From: Anaerolineae bacterium
GTDB taxonomy: Bacteria > Chloroflexota > Anaerolineae > B4-G1 > SLSP01
NCBI GenBank assembly: GCA_016927095.1
Contig: JAFGNI010000169.1
Location: 1-12,475 of the forward strand
DNA length: 12,475 nucleotides
Direction: 5' to 3'
Position 1 is the first letter of the stretch. Each line of letters opens with the position of its first letter. Below are positions 1-7,234 of this stretch, piece by piece. A program made the position numbers and the translations under genes. The notes beneath the pieces were generated by a model. The model searched no databases. It worked only from the letters and a program-made list of their open reading frames with translations, and had not been told where the DNA came from.

Positions 1-488
1 GGGAGGTCGTGCAGGCGCCCCTCCTCCTCCACCGGCAGATGCGGGAAGCGCTTCATGAAGGCGCCGGCGAAGAGCCCACTGCCCGAGGCGCTGGGCACGC
101 CGTTCTTGTCGTAGACCTTGACGCGGAAGGCACCCGACGTTGGGCTGTTCTTCTTGAAAATGAAGCCATTGAGCTTCGCTTGGGCCAGCTCGTCCAGTTT
201 GACCCGCGTGAAGGTCATCATGCGCTCGGTCTGGTCGGTGCCCGAGCGGGGCATGATGAGCCGCGGGTTTTCAGGGTCCCCGACGAGGCGCATGCTCTCC
301 CGCGGGATCGGCAGCCCCGACTCGACCTCGGGACAGACGGGCACCCATTCATCGACATACTGGCCCAAAACGTCGGTCACATAACGATCGTGCTTGTGAC
401 CGCCGTCGTAGCGGACGCGCTCGCCCAACAGACATGTACTGACACCCACTCGAATGCGTGGTTCCTCACACGGCTTGCTCTCGACCAT
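1..488 (-). CDS. DUF523-type protein (probable DUF523-DUF1722 long form), partial at left edge
   Basis: The minus strand from the ATG at 488 is open to the window edge and gives 162 residues. The start is supported by AGAGGAG at 494-500, five bases upstream. Visible DUF523 hallmarks are STCLLGERVRYDGGHKHDR (residues 17-35), VCPEVESGLPIPRESMRLVG (51-70) and DPENPRL just after. The stretch ending LPVEEEGRLHDL matches what I remember of the long form, in which DUF523 is followed by DUF1722; that second domain would lie beyond the edge. DUF523 includes the thiouracil desulfidase TudS, whose three cysteines hold a 4Fe-4S cluster. Here Cys19 and Cys52 are present, but the usual SPSCG motif reads SPTSG (115-119), so the third cysteine is replaced by Ser118. 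Desulfidase activity therefore cannot be assumed. It lies 287 bp downstream of ftcD on the same strand and is probably a separate unit. Family assignment is firm; function is unknown. Confidence 0.85.
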   Translation of the reverse strand, partial: MVESKPCEEPRIRVGVSTCLLGERVRYDGGHKHDRYVTDVLGQYVDEWVPVCPEVESGLPIPRESMRLVGDPENPRLIMPRSGTDQTERMMTFTRVKLDELAQAKLNGFIFKKNSPTSGAFRVKVYDKNGVPSASGSGLFAGAFMKRFPHLPVEEEGRLHDL

Positions 489-562
489 ATCGACTCCTCT
501 CACAGGATCCGGCAACTTAGCCACTTGGGGCTGTCGCATGTCATCGCAACTCAGCTGCGCAC

Positions 563-737
563 GTCATTCTGGGCGGGTCAGTCGATCACCCGCGCTGGTG
601 ATCGAGGCCGGCGAAGAGCCTGTCCTGAGCGTAGCCGAAGGATGTCGCGCCGCAAGTCCGGGTGTGCATTGTGGCGCGAGATTCTTCGCTGGCAGGGACT
701 GTCGACCGGGATGATCGTAGGACCCGCTCTGAATGAC
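563..737. repeat. Nested palindromic intergenic element, about 175 bp
   Basis: This element fills most of the gene-free stretch 489-775; I see no gene there. Its outer arms, 563-592 and 707-737, pair at about 25 of 30 positions with one extra base. Within them, the outermost 17 bases (563-579 and 721-737) match at 15. An inner hairpin pairs 636-651 with 673-688 (14 of 16, 21-nt loop). A separate perfect 9-bp hairpin occupies 582-590 and 597-605 with a 6-nt loop. Phrases such as CCTGAGCGTAGCCGAAGGAT and GAGATTCTTCGCT followed by CTCTGAATGACAG resemble a dispersed repeat I recall from many environmental bacterial genomes. It sits between ftcD and the DUF523 gene and could stop or stabilise the ftcD transcript. 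No target-site duplication is evident and no transposase is present, so a REP- or MITE-like non-autonomous repeat is the best description. Confidence 0.7.
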
Positions 738-775
738 AGATAGTCTCTCTAGAAAGCCAGATATGATAGCTCTGC

Positions 776-2479
776 TTAGCCACACCCTCCATCCATGGAC
801 GCATCCACCAGGGCCAGGATCTCCTTCTCGAGGACGGCTGCCCGGGCATCAATCTCCCGTGCCTCAGCGACAAGCTGTGTAGCGGCCTCGCGATCCGTCA
901 GCCCTCCCGCATTAATCCGCACGTTAAAGCCGGCGCCGCGCACGGCGGCCCGGGCGCACAATGCCCCTACCCCAGCATCGGAGATCGCGTTGGGGTTCCC
1001 GATCTCTGCCATCGCCTTCACCACATCCATCGCCTGCAGCGCCGCCCGCATCGTGCGCAACGGCACATCGATGGCCCCCCGCGTCGCTTGCTGAATCGCC
1101 GCTTCCCGCTCAGTCCGCTCCTCAGGCGTCTCCTTCGGCAGCCCGTAGGCCGCCATCAGCGCGTCAAAGGCGCGACTGTCCTCATCCACGAGCGCCAAAA
1201 GCTCCTCCAGCACTTCCCGTCCGCGCACCGCCCAATCGGAGAAGGTCTCCCAGCGGGCGTCCCACCCCCGTTTGTGGGCCGAGCCGTTGGCCACCATGGT
1301 CCCTAACGCCGCGCCCAGCGCGCCCACCGTCGCCGCCACCGAGCCGCCCCCGGGCGTAGGCGCCTCGGAAGCCACCGCGTCAACGAACCCCGTGACGGTC
1401 TTATCCACCAGCTGCGGGGCCCGGGGGGTCCGCGCCGCCATCGCAAGCTCGATGACGCGCTCCTGGGGTTTGAAAGGCGCCAACTCGCTCAGGCCCAGCG
1501 AGCGGACCGCAATCTTGATGATCTCGGAGGTTGGGATGCCCAGGGACCGCTGCTGCTTGCGCAGGTAATACTCGCCCGCCTCCCGGAGCACATGCAATGG
1601 CACCATCCCCACCAGCTCTGAACCGGTGACGCGCAGGCCACGCGCCGCCGCGCGATCGCACGCCGCCTCAAAAGCCTCGTGCAGCGGCGTCGCTGCCAGG
1701 TCCGTCAGGTTCATCGACACCTGGCAGATCCCATACTCCTCGATATACCATCCGATGGCCTTCACACCCTCGAGGACGCCCGGGATCCGCACAGGTTCGC
1801 CGCTCTCGTCACGTATGACCTCCCCCAGCAGCGAACCGCCCTCGCGCTTCACCCGGCCCCGCTCCCGCAGGTCGAAGGCCACGGCGTTGGCCCGACGCGT
1901 CGAGGTGGTGTTGAGGTTGATGTTGTAGGCGATCAGGAAGTCGCGCGCGCCGATCACCGTGGCCCCGGACCGTGGATTGAAGGTTGCGGGCCCAAAATCC
2001 GGCTGCCAGTCCGGATGCTTCAGCTTATCCCGCAGCCCCTCATACTCGCCCGCCCGAATGGTCGCCAGGTTCTTGCGCTCGGGCCGGGTGGCTGCCGCCT
2101 CATAGAGATAGACGGGAATCCCCAGCTCCTCGCCCACCCGCTGCGCCAGGCGTCGCGCGTGGGCCACGACCTCCTCCATCGTGATGCCTGCGACCGGCAC
2201 CAGCGGACAGACATCGGTGGCTCCCATCCTGGGATGTTCGCCATGGTGGGTGCGCATATCGATGACGGCGGACGCCGCGCGGATCGCGGCATAGGCCGCC
2301 TCGACCACGACCTCGGGCTCGCCGACAAAGGTCACGACAGTCCGGTTGGTCGAGGCGCCTGGGTCGACATCCAGCAACTGCACTCCGTCCACCGCCTCGA
2401 TGGCGTCGGTGATCTGGCGCACGACCGCCATATCGCGTCCTTCGCTGAAGTTCGGGACACACTCTATCAAGGGTGGCAT
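776..2479 (-). CDS. ftcD: Bifunctional glutamate formiminotransferase / formiminotetrahydrofolate cyclodeaminase
   Basis: This gene encodes the last two steps of tetrahydrofolate-dependent histidine degradation. The N-terminal part transfers the formimino group of formiminoglutamate to tetrahydrofolate, releasing glutamate. The C-terminal part deaminates the product to 5,10-methenyl-tetrahydrofolate and ammonia. The 567-residue protein begins MPPLIECVPNFSEG. It has GEHPRMGATDVCPLVPV with His82, the same number as the catalytic His of mammalian FTCD, and the transferase segments AIRAGEYEGL and FLIAYNINLN. After the linker, cyclodeaminase signatures follow: APTPGGGSVAA (373-383) and LVDEDSRAFDALMAAYGLPK (430-449). 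Human FTCD is 541 residues and is colinear with it. An in-frame ATG at 2497 would add six residues but has no ribosome site; the ATG at 2479 has AGAGGA five bases upstream. It is the third gene of a hutU-hutH-ftcD unit, 68 bp after hutH. Confidence 0.97.
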   Translation of the reverse strand: MPPLIECVPNFSEGRDMAVVRQITDAIEAVDGVQLLDVDPGASTNRTVVTFVGEPEVVVEAAYAAIRAASAVIDMRTHHGEHPRMGATDVCPLVPVAGITMEEVVAHARRLAQRVGEELGIPVYLYEAAATRPERKNLATIRAGEYEGLRDKLKHPDWQPDFGPATFNPRSGATVIGARDFLIAYNINLNTTSTRRANAVAFDLRERGRVKREGGSLLGEVIRDESGEPVRIPGVLEGVKAIGWYIEEYGICQVSMNLTDLAATPLHEAFEAACDRAAARGLRVTGSELVGMVPLHVLREAGEYYLRKQQRSLGIPTSEIIKIAVRSLGLSELAPFKPQERVIELAMAARTPRAPQLVDKTVTGFVDAVASEAPTPGGGSVAATVGALGAALGTMVANGSAHKRGWDARWETFSDWAVRGREVLEELLALVDEDSRAFDALMAAYGLPKETPEERTEREAAIQQATRGAIDVPLRTMRAALQAMDVVKAMAEIGNPNAISDAGVGALCARAAVRGAGFNVRINAGGLTDREAATQLVAEAREIDARAAVLEKEILALVDASMDGGCG

Positions 2480-2484
2480 ATAGA

Positions 2485-2490
2485 TCCTCT
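2485..2490 (-). promoter_or_regulatory. Ribosome binding site that sets the ftcD start
   Basis: On the minus strand this reads AGAGGA, five bases before the ATG at 2479. The other in-frame ATG at 2497 is preceded by the 8-bp repeat tract and has no such site. The shorter start also gives an N-terminus and His82 numbering matching mammalian FTCD. Confidence 0.75.
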
Positions 2491-2502
2491 TTGACATTAT
2501 GA

Positions 2503-2542
2503 CGTTTCAACGTTTAAACGTTTGAACGTTCAAACGCTTAAA
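2503..2542. repeat. Five tandem copies of a degenerate 8-bp unit
   Basis: Five consecutive units read CGTTTCAA, CGTTTAAA, CGTTTGAA, CGTTCAAA and CGCTTAAA. Because the units are near-palindromic, the tract contains a perfect 18-bp palindrome at 2519-2536 and a perfect 10-bp palindrome at 2511-2520. The AT-rich composition differs from the surrounding GC-rich genes. It occupies most of the 68-bp gap between the hutH stop and the ftcD start, so it is transcribed within the presumed operon. It may be a dispersed intergenic repeat or an array of protein-binding sites; the sequence alone does not decide. Confidence 0.8.
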
Positions 2543-2547
2543 CAGAT

Positions 2548-4074
2548 CTACGGCGGGCCGATGTCAACTCCGACCAGGCCCGCTAAGTCGTCGCCCTCTA
2601 CGAGCTGGCGTGCTGCCGCGATGTCTGGAGCGTGCCGGCGATCCTGCGCGTAGAAAGGCACCCGCTCCCGCAGCAACGCTACCGCTTTCTGCAAAGTGGG
2701 CGAGGTCTTGAGCGGCGCCCGGAAGTCAATGCCCTGGACCGCGCAGAGGTACTCGATCGCGAGGATACCGGCGGTATTGTCAGCCATCTCACCCAGCCGC
2801 CGCGCCGCAAAGGTGGACATGCTCACATGATCCTCCTGGTTGGCCGACGTCGGCAGGCTATCGACCGAGGCCGGATGCGCCAGAGACTTGTTCTCGCTCG
2901 CCAACGCTGCAGCGGTCACCTGGGGCAGCATGAAGCCGGAGTTGAGACCACTGTGCTCTACCAGGAAAGGCGGCAGATGGCTCAAGTGCTCATCAATCAA
3001 CAGGGCAATCCGGCGCTCCGACAGCGCCCCGATCTCCGCAAGCGCCAGCGCCAGCGTGTCAGCGGCAAAGGCTACCGGTTCCGCATGGAAGTTGCCCCCA
3101 GAAAGGATCTCACCCGCACCGGCAAAGACCAGCGGGTTGTCCGAGACGGCATCCGCCTCGACCTCCAACGTCGCGGCGACCTGGCGGATCAGGTCGAGGC
3201 ACGCGCCCATCACCTGCGGCTGGCATCGCAACGAGTAGGGGTCCTGCACCCGCGGACACTCACGGTGCGAACACCGGATCTCACTGTCCGCGAGCAGCTC
3301 ACGATAGACCGCCGCAGCGTCCCGCTGTCCGGCATGCCCGCGCAGGGCCTGGAGGCGCGGGTCGAAGGGCACATCGGTCCCCATCGCCGCGTCGACCGAC
3401 AGCGCGCCAATGACCAGCGCCGCCTTGAACAGCGTTTCCGCGCGGAAAAGCGCCACGAGCGCCAGGGCCGTCGATACCTGTGTGCCGTTCAGCAGCGCCA
3501 GCCCCTCTTTGGGTCCCAGCGACAGCGGCGCGATCCCCAACTGCGCCAGCACCTCCGCCGCCGGGCGAATCTTGCCATAACAGCAGACATCGCCGATCCC
3601 CAGAAGCGTCGCGCTCATATGGGCCAAAGGTGCTAGATCGCCCGAGGCTCCGACAGAGCCCTTAGCCGGAATGCAAGGGTAGACCTCGTGGTTCAGCAGC
3701 ACGACTAAACGGTCGATGGTCGCCTGGCGCACACCCGAATAGCCTCGCGCCAGGCTGTTGATCTTGAGCACGAGCACCAACCGCACGATCTCCGGTGCCA
3801 AGTACGGACCGACGCCCGCGGAATGCGACAGCACCAGATTCTCCTGCAACTGGGACAGGCTCTCGTCAGAGATCCGGGTGTTGGCCAGGATACCGAAACC
3901 CGTGTTGATGCCGTACACCGTCTGGTGCGCAGCCAACACATCCAGGACGGTCTGGTGCGCGGCCTCGATCAAGGCCAAGCACGCAGGATCCAATGTGAGC
4001 CGCGTCGGTTCCCGATAGACCCGCCGCAATTGCGCCAGCGACATCGTGCCCGGCGTGAGTGTTAGCTCGTACAA
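2548..4074 (-). CDS. hutH: Histidine ammonia-lyase (histidase)
   Basis: HutH removes ammonia from L-histidine to give trans-urocanate, the entry step of the pathway. The 508-residue product matches the family's usual length of about 510. The MIO cofactor forms from Ala143-Ser144-Gly145 inside [14 protein letters not shown], almost the same numbering as in Pseudomonas HutH (142-144). Other family features are YGINTGFG with Tyr54, LSHSAG with His84, [10 protein letters not shown], and [16 protein letters not shown] near the C-terminus. The start is TTG at 4074: AAGGAG at 4081-4086 lies six bases upstream, and the resulting [17 protein letters not shown] matches the usual HutH N-terminus. An in-frame ATG ten codons later would cut into it. 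It lies between hutU and ftcD on the same strand, separated from hutU by a 150-bp palindromic element. Confidence 0.98.
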   Translation of the reverse strand: MYELTLTPGTMSLAQLRRVYREPTRLTLDPACLALIEAAHQTVLDVLAAHQTVYGINTGFGILANTRISDESLSQLQENLVLSHSAGVGPYLAPEIVRLVLVLKINSLARGYSGVRQATIDRLVVLLNHEVYPCIPAKGSVGASGDLAPLAHMSATLLGIGDVCCYGKIRPAAEVLAQLGIAPLSLGPKEGLALLNGTQVSTALALVALFRAETLFKAALVIGALSVDAAMGTDVPFDPRLQALRGHAGQRDAAAVYRELLADSEIRCSHRECPRVQDPYSLRCQPQVMGACLDLIRQVAATLEVEADAVSDNPLVFAGAGEILSGGNFHAEPVAFAADTLALALAEIGALSERRIALLIDEHLSHLPPFLVEHSGLNSGFMLPQVTAAALASENKSLAHPASVDSLPTSANQEDHVSMSTFAARRLGEMADNTAGILAIEYLCAVQGIDFRAPLKTSPTLQKAVALLRERVPFYAQDRRHAPDIAAARQLVEGDDLAGLVGVDIGPP

Positions 4075-4080
4075 GGTGGT

Positions 4081-4086
4081 CTCCTT
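4081..4086 (-). promoter_or_regulatory. Ribosome binding site supporting a TTG start for hutH
   Basis: The minus strand reads AAGGAG, six bases before TTG at 4072-4074. This spacing, with the conserved N-terminal residues that follow, makes TTG the likely start rather than the ATG ten codons downstream. Confidence 0.8.
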
Positions 4087-4094
4087 AGGGAAAT

Positions 4095-4244
4095 GTCAGC
4101 TATCAGCTATCAGCGGTCGGCCCGGAGCTGGAAGTAGGGAGAAAGGAGTAAGAAGTATGCTTCCGGAGAAGTGCTTGCTCCGCGTACGCTACTTCTGTCT
4201 CCTTTCTCCTTACTCCCGCTTCTCGCTGAAAGCTGACAGCTGAC
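4095..4244. repeat. Nested imperfect palindrome of 150 bp between hutU and hutH
   Basis: The outer arms 4095-4114 and 4225-4244 are inverted copies matching at 18 of 20 positions. They are themselves built from a 7-bp unit (TCAGCTA on the left, AGCTGAC on the right). The inner arms 4138-4157 and 4190-4209 also match at 18 of 20 and are purine- or pyrimidine-rich (GGAGAAAGGAG against CTCCTTTCTCC). The right end stops two bases before the hutU stop codon, so the element fills almost the whole hutU-hutH gap. The RNA would fold into a long stem. The pattern resembles dispersed palindromic repeats of environmental bacteria. It could cause partial termination or alter mRNA stability between the two genes. 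Confidence 0.8.
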
Positions 4245-4246
4245 CG

Positions 4247-5914
4247 CTATCGCGCCATCGGCAAATCGAGCCCACGCTCCTTCGCGAAAGCGATGGCGTC
4301 CGCGTAGCCGGCGTCGGCGTGGCGCATCACACCGGAGGCGGGGTCGTTGGTCAACACCCGCGCCAGCCGGCGCGCGGCGGACCGCGTGCCGTCGGCGACG
4401 ATCACCAGCCCCGCGTGCTGGGAAAAGCCCATCCCGACGCCACCCCCATGGTGGAAGCTGACCCAGGTTGCCCCGCTGACGGCGTTGAGCAGGGCATTGA
4501 GCACGGCCCAGTCGGAGACGGCGTCCGAACCATCACGCATGCCCTCGGTCTCGCGGTTGGGGCTCGCGACGGAGCCGGCGTCCAGGTGGTCCCGACCAAT
4601 GACCACCGGCGCCTTGAGCTCGCCGTTGGCCACCATCTCGTTGAAGGCCAGCCCGAGACGGGCCCGGTCGCCAAGACCCACCCAGCAGATGCGCGCCGGC
4701 AGGCCCTGGAAATGGATGCGCTCCCGGGCCATATCCAGCCAGTGGTGCAGGTGGGCGTCGTCGGGCATCAGCTCCTTCACCTTGGCGTCGGTGCGGTAGA
4801 TGTCCTCCGGATCGCCGCTCAGCGCGGCCCAACGGAACGGGCCAATGCCCCGGCAGAAGAGGGGGCGGATATAGGCGGGGACGAAGCCCGGGAAGGCAAA
4901 GGCCTGCTCGACGCCGGTGTCATAGGCGACCTGGCGGATGTTGTTGCCGTAGTCAAAGACCGGTATGCCGTCATAGTGGAAGGAGAGCATCGCCCGGACC
5001 TGCACCGCGATCGAGGCGCGGGCCGCTTTGATCACCCGGTCGGGATGGCTCTTCCGCAGCTCGGCAGCCTGCTCCAGGGTCCAGCCGATGGGCAGGTAGC
5101 CGTTCAAGGGATCGTGGGCCGCAGTCTGGTCGGTGACCAGATCGGGTCTCACCTTGCGGCGCACCAACTCGGGGAAGACCTCGCCCGCGTTGCCCAGGAG
5201 GCCGATGGACCGCGGGGTGCCGGCCTCGCAGGCCGCCTTGACCTTCGCCAGCGCGCGGTCGAGGTCGGTCTCCATCTCGTCGACGAAACCCATCTCCAGG
5301 CGCCGCTCGATACGCGCGGGATCGCACTCCACAGCCAGCATCGAGGCACCTGCCATCGTGCAGGCGAGAGGCTGCGCGCCGCCCATACCGCCCAGCCCGC
5401 CCGTGAGAATCCACTTTCCGGTCAGATCGCCGCCGTAGTGTTTCTTGCCTGCGGCGACGAAGGTCTCGTAGGTGCCCTGGATGATGCCCTGGGTACCGAT
5501 GTAGATCCACGACCCCGCCGTCATCTGCCCATACATCATCAACCCGGCGCGGTCCAGCTCGTTGAAGTGCTCCCACGTCGCCCAATGAGGCACGAGGTTG
5601 GAGTTGGCGATGAGCACCCGGGGCGCGTTCACGTTCGTCTTGAAGACGCCCACCGGTTTGCCCGACTGCACCAAGAGCGTCTCGTCCCGTTTGAGGCGCT
5701 GCAGGGTCGCGATAATGGCGTCGTAGCACTCCCAGTTGCGGGCTGCCCGCCCGGTCCCGCCGTAGACCACCAGTTCGGCGGGATTCTCCGCCACCTCAGG
5801 ATCGAGGTTGTTCATCAGCATCCGCATCGGCGCCTCGGTCAGCCAGGACCGGCAGGAGAGCTCGGGCCCGGTCGGCGCCTTGATCTTGCGCTCGGCATCA
5901 TACCGCGTGGACAT
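4247..5914 (-). CDS. hutU: Urocanate hydratase (urocanase)
   Basis: HutU adds water to urocanate to give 4-imidazolone-5-propionate, using tightly bound NAD+ as an electrophile. The 555-residue product is close to the 557 of Pseudomonas putida urocanase. It shows [16 protein letters not shown] (52-67), [20 protein letters not shown] (92-111), the glycine-rich NAD-binding run [13 protein letters not shown] (172-184) and the signature [19 protein letters not shown] with Cys410, the same number as the active-site cysteine of the P. putida enzyme. The [15 protein letters not shown] segment is near the C-terminus. The ATG at 5914 is chosen because AAGGAGGTG lies just upstream and the length fits. 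The frame stays open to 6010, but those extra 32 residues do not belong to the family. It is the first gene of the minus-strand hut unit, divergent from hutI. Confidence 0.98.
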   Translation of the reverse strand: MSTRYDAERKIKAPTGPELSCRSWLTEAPMRMLMNNLDPEVAENPAELVVYGGTGRAARNWECYDAIIATLQRLKRDETLLVQSGKPVGVFKTNVNAPRVLIANSNLVPHWATWEHFNELDRAGLMMYGQMTAGSWIYIGTQGIIQGTYETFVAAGKKHYGGDLTGKWILTGGLGGMGGAQPLACTMAGASMLAVECDPARIERRLEMGFVDEMETDLDRALAKVKAACEAGTPRSIGLLGNAGEVFPELVRRKVRPDLVTDQTAAHDPLNGYLPIGWTLEQAAELRKSHPDRVIKAARASIAVQVRAMLSFHYDGIPVFDYGNNIRQVAYDTGVEQAFAFPGFVPAYIRPLFCRGIGPFRWAALSGDPEDIYRTDAKVKELMPDDAHLHHWLDMARERIHFQGLPARICWVGLGDRARLGLAFNEMVANGELKAPVVIGRDHLDAGSVASPNRETEGMRDGSDAVSDWAVLNALLNAVSGATWVSFHHGGGVGMGFSQHAGLVIVADGTRSAARRLARVLTNDPASGVMRHADAGYADAIAFAKERGLDLPMAR

Positions 5915-5962
5915 CGCCACCTCCTTCGATAGATGACAACTGCGCTTCGTCACGATCGGTAT

Positions 5963-5978
5963 CCTTAGTATACTAAGG
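5963..5978. promoter_or_regulatory. Perfect 16-bp palindrome, candidate hut operator
   Basis: CCTTAGTATACTAAGG is a perfect inverted repeat in the 107-bp region between the divergent hutU and hutI starts. Its centre supplies TATACT on both strands, so a protein bound here would cover the likely -10 boxes of both transcripts. This fits a repressor that controls the whole hut cluster. The motif is not a clear match to the GntR/HutC consensus as I know it, and no regulator gene lies in the window. Confidence 0.6.
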
Positions 5979-5995
5979 TCATCAGAACCACACAA
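5967..5995 (-). promoter_or_regulatory. Putative sigma-70-type promoter for hutU-hutH-ftcD
   Basis: On the minus strand, TTGTGT (5990-5995) and TATACT (5967-5972) are separated by 17 bases. This leaves a leader of roughly 45 bases before the hutU ATG at 5914. The -35 matches only the TTG of TTGACA, while the -10 is good. The plus strand has the mirror -10 at 5969-5974 for hutI, but I see no good -35 for it. Confidence 0.45.
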
Positions 5996-6021
5996 TGTTT
6001 GCGTGGGCAAAGGAACATCAC

Positions 6022-7224
6022 ATGAGTGTAGATCTGATTCTGCAGGACGTGACCATTGCGACGATGGTGAACGGGCGCTACGGCCTCATACCTGACGGCA
6101 GCGTTCTTGTGGATGATGGGGGCATTCAGTGGGTGGGGCCGGCGATCGCACAGCCCGAAACACGTGCGCGCAAGACCATTGCCGGGCGCGGGCGGCTCGT
6201 CACGCCGGGCCTCATCGACTGCCATACCCATATCGTCTACGCGGGAAATCGCGCGCACGAGTTCGCGCAGCGGCTGGCGGGCGTCTCGTATGAGGAGATT
6301 GCCCAACAAGGTGGCGGCATCCTTGCCACCGTGCGTGCTACACGCGCGTGCTCAGTCGAAGCACTGGCTGCAGCGGCGCGCCCCCGCATACGTGTGCTGA
6401 TGCGTGAGGGGGTCACGACCCTCGAGATCAAGACAGGCTATGGCCTCGACCTCGAAAACGAAGCCAAGATGATCGATGCGATGGATATGCTAGCCGCGGA
6501 TCTGCCGGTCGAGATTGCGAAGACCTTCCTCGGCGCTCACGCCCTACCCCCGGAGTTCCGTGGTCGCAAGGATGATTATGTCGAACACTTGTGCCAGACG
6601 ATGATTCCTGCGCTGGCATCCCGTGTGGAAGCGGTGGACGCCTTCTGCGAAGGCATCGGATTCACACCCGCACAAACCCGGCGGATCTTTCAGGTGGCCC
6701 GCCAGCATAGACTGGGTCTCAAGATCCATGCTGAGCAGCTCAGCAATCTGGGGGGCACCACCCTAGCAGCCAATATGGGCGCGCTGTCCGCGGATCATCT
6801 GGAGTATATCGATCGTGAGGATGCTGCCGCGTTGGCTGTGGGGGGCACCGTGGCTGTGCTCTTGCCCTGCGCAGCCTACTACCTCCGGGAACCACGGCGA
6901 CCACGGGTAGACCTGCTGCGCCGCTTCGCCGTTCCTATAGCTGTGGCATCCGATGCTAACCCCGGCACTGCGCCCGGTTTCTCACTGCTGTTGGCAATGA
7001 ACATGGCCTGCGTGCTCTTTGGTCTCACGCCGGAGGAAGCGCTAGCCGGTGTCACTGTTCGCGCAGCCCGTGCCCTGGGCCGTCAGGATCGTATCGGCAC
7101 CGTAGAAGCTGGGAAACAGGCCGATCTGGTCCTCTGGAATGCCAAGTCGCCCGATGAACTTGTCTCTACGATAGGGTACAACCCCGGCGCCACGGTGATC
7201 AAGTGGGGGCAGGTGCGCGACTGA
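6022..7224 (+). CDS. hutI: Imidazolonepropionase
   Basis: HutI hydrolyses 4-imidazolone-5-propionate to N-formimino-L-glutamate, the substrate of the fused FTCD encoded on the other strand. The 400-residue product is a metal-dependent amidohydrolase of usual HutI length. Expected metal ligands are visible: His68 and His70 in [10 protein letters not shown], His236 in KIHAEQLSN, and Asp311 in [12 protein letters not shown]. His259 lies in SADHLEY, and [13 protein letters not shown] (135-147) is a typical HutI substrate-site segment. The ATG at 6022 is preferred because AAAGGA (6009-6014) lies seven bases upstream. An in-frame ATG at 5995 would add nine residues and lacks a good site. It is transcribed divergently from hutU, converges on the following oxidoreductase gene with only 10 bp between stops, and has no obvious terminator. 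Confidence 0.98.
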   Translation: MSVDLILQDVTIATMVNGRYGLIPDGSVLVDDGGIQWVGPAIAQPETRARKTIAGRGRLVTPGLIDCHTHIVYAGNRAHEFAQRLAGVSYEEIAQQGGGILATVRATRACSVEALAAAARPRIRVLMREGVTTLEIKTGYGLDLENEAKMIDAMDMLAADLPVEIAKTFLGAHALPPEFRGRKDDYVEHLCQTMIPALASRVEAVDAFCEGIGFTPAQTRRIFQVARQHRLGLKIHAEQLSNLGGTTLAANMGALSADHLEYIDREDAAALAVGGTVAVLLPCAAYYLREPRRPRVDLLRRFAVPIAVASDANPGTAPGFSLLLAMNMACVLFGLTPEEALAGVTVRAARALGRQDRIGTVEAGKQADLVLWNAKSPDELVSTIGYNPGATVIKWGQVRD

Positions 7225-7234
7225 CCTTCCCGTC

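Noticed and set aside
9..743. A 244-codon plus-strand open frame at the left edge
   Set aside because: It is antisense to the DUF523 gene and then reads through the palindromic element. The minus strand carries conserved DUF523 motifs and a good ribosome site.
1679..2494. A 271-codon plus-strand open frame opposite ftcD
   Set aside because: It is a shadow of the conserved FTCD transferase domain, with no motif of its own.
2480..2497. The upstream ATG for ftcD at 2497
   Set aside because: It has no ribosome site, whereas the ATG at 2479 does and matches the FTCD N-terminus. Choosing it would only add six residues.
2503..2542. A CRISPR array in the hutH-ftcD gap
   Set aside because: The units are 8 bp, contiguous and without spacers, and there are no cas genes in the window.
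2632..3636. A 334-codon plus-strand open frame opposite hutH
   Set aside because: Its arginine- and glutamine-rich translation shows no family motif, and the opposite strand encodes an intact histidase.
4046..4243. A small plus-strand open frame through the hutU-hutH spacer
   Set aside because: It consists mainly of the nested palindrome and has no ribosome site or conserved feature.
4319..5932. A 537-codon open frame on the plus strand opposite hutU
   Set aside because: It lies entirely antisense to a clear urocanase gene and its translation has no recognisable domain. Long antisense frames are common in GC-rich DNA.
5915..6010. An upstream extension of hutU to 6010
   Set aside because: The added residues do not resemble urocanase, the extension covers the promoter palindrome, and the ATG at 5914 has a strong ribosome site giving Cys410 family numbering.
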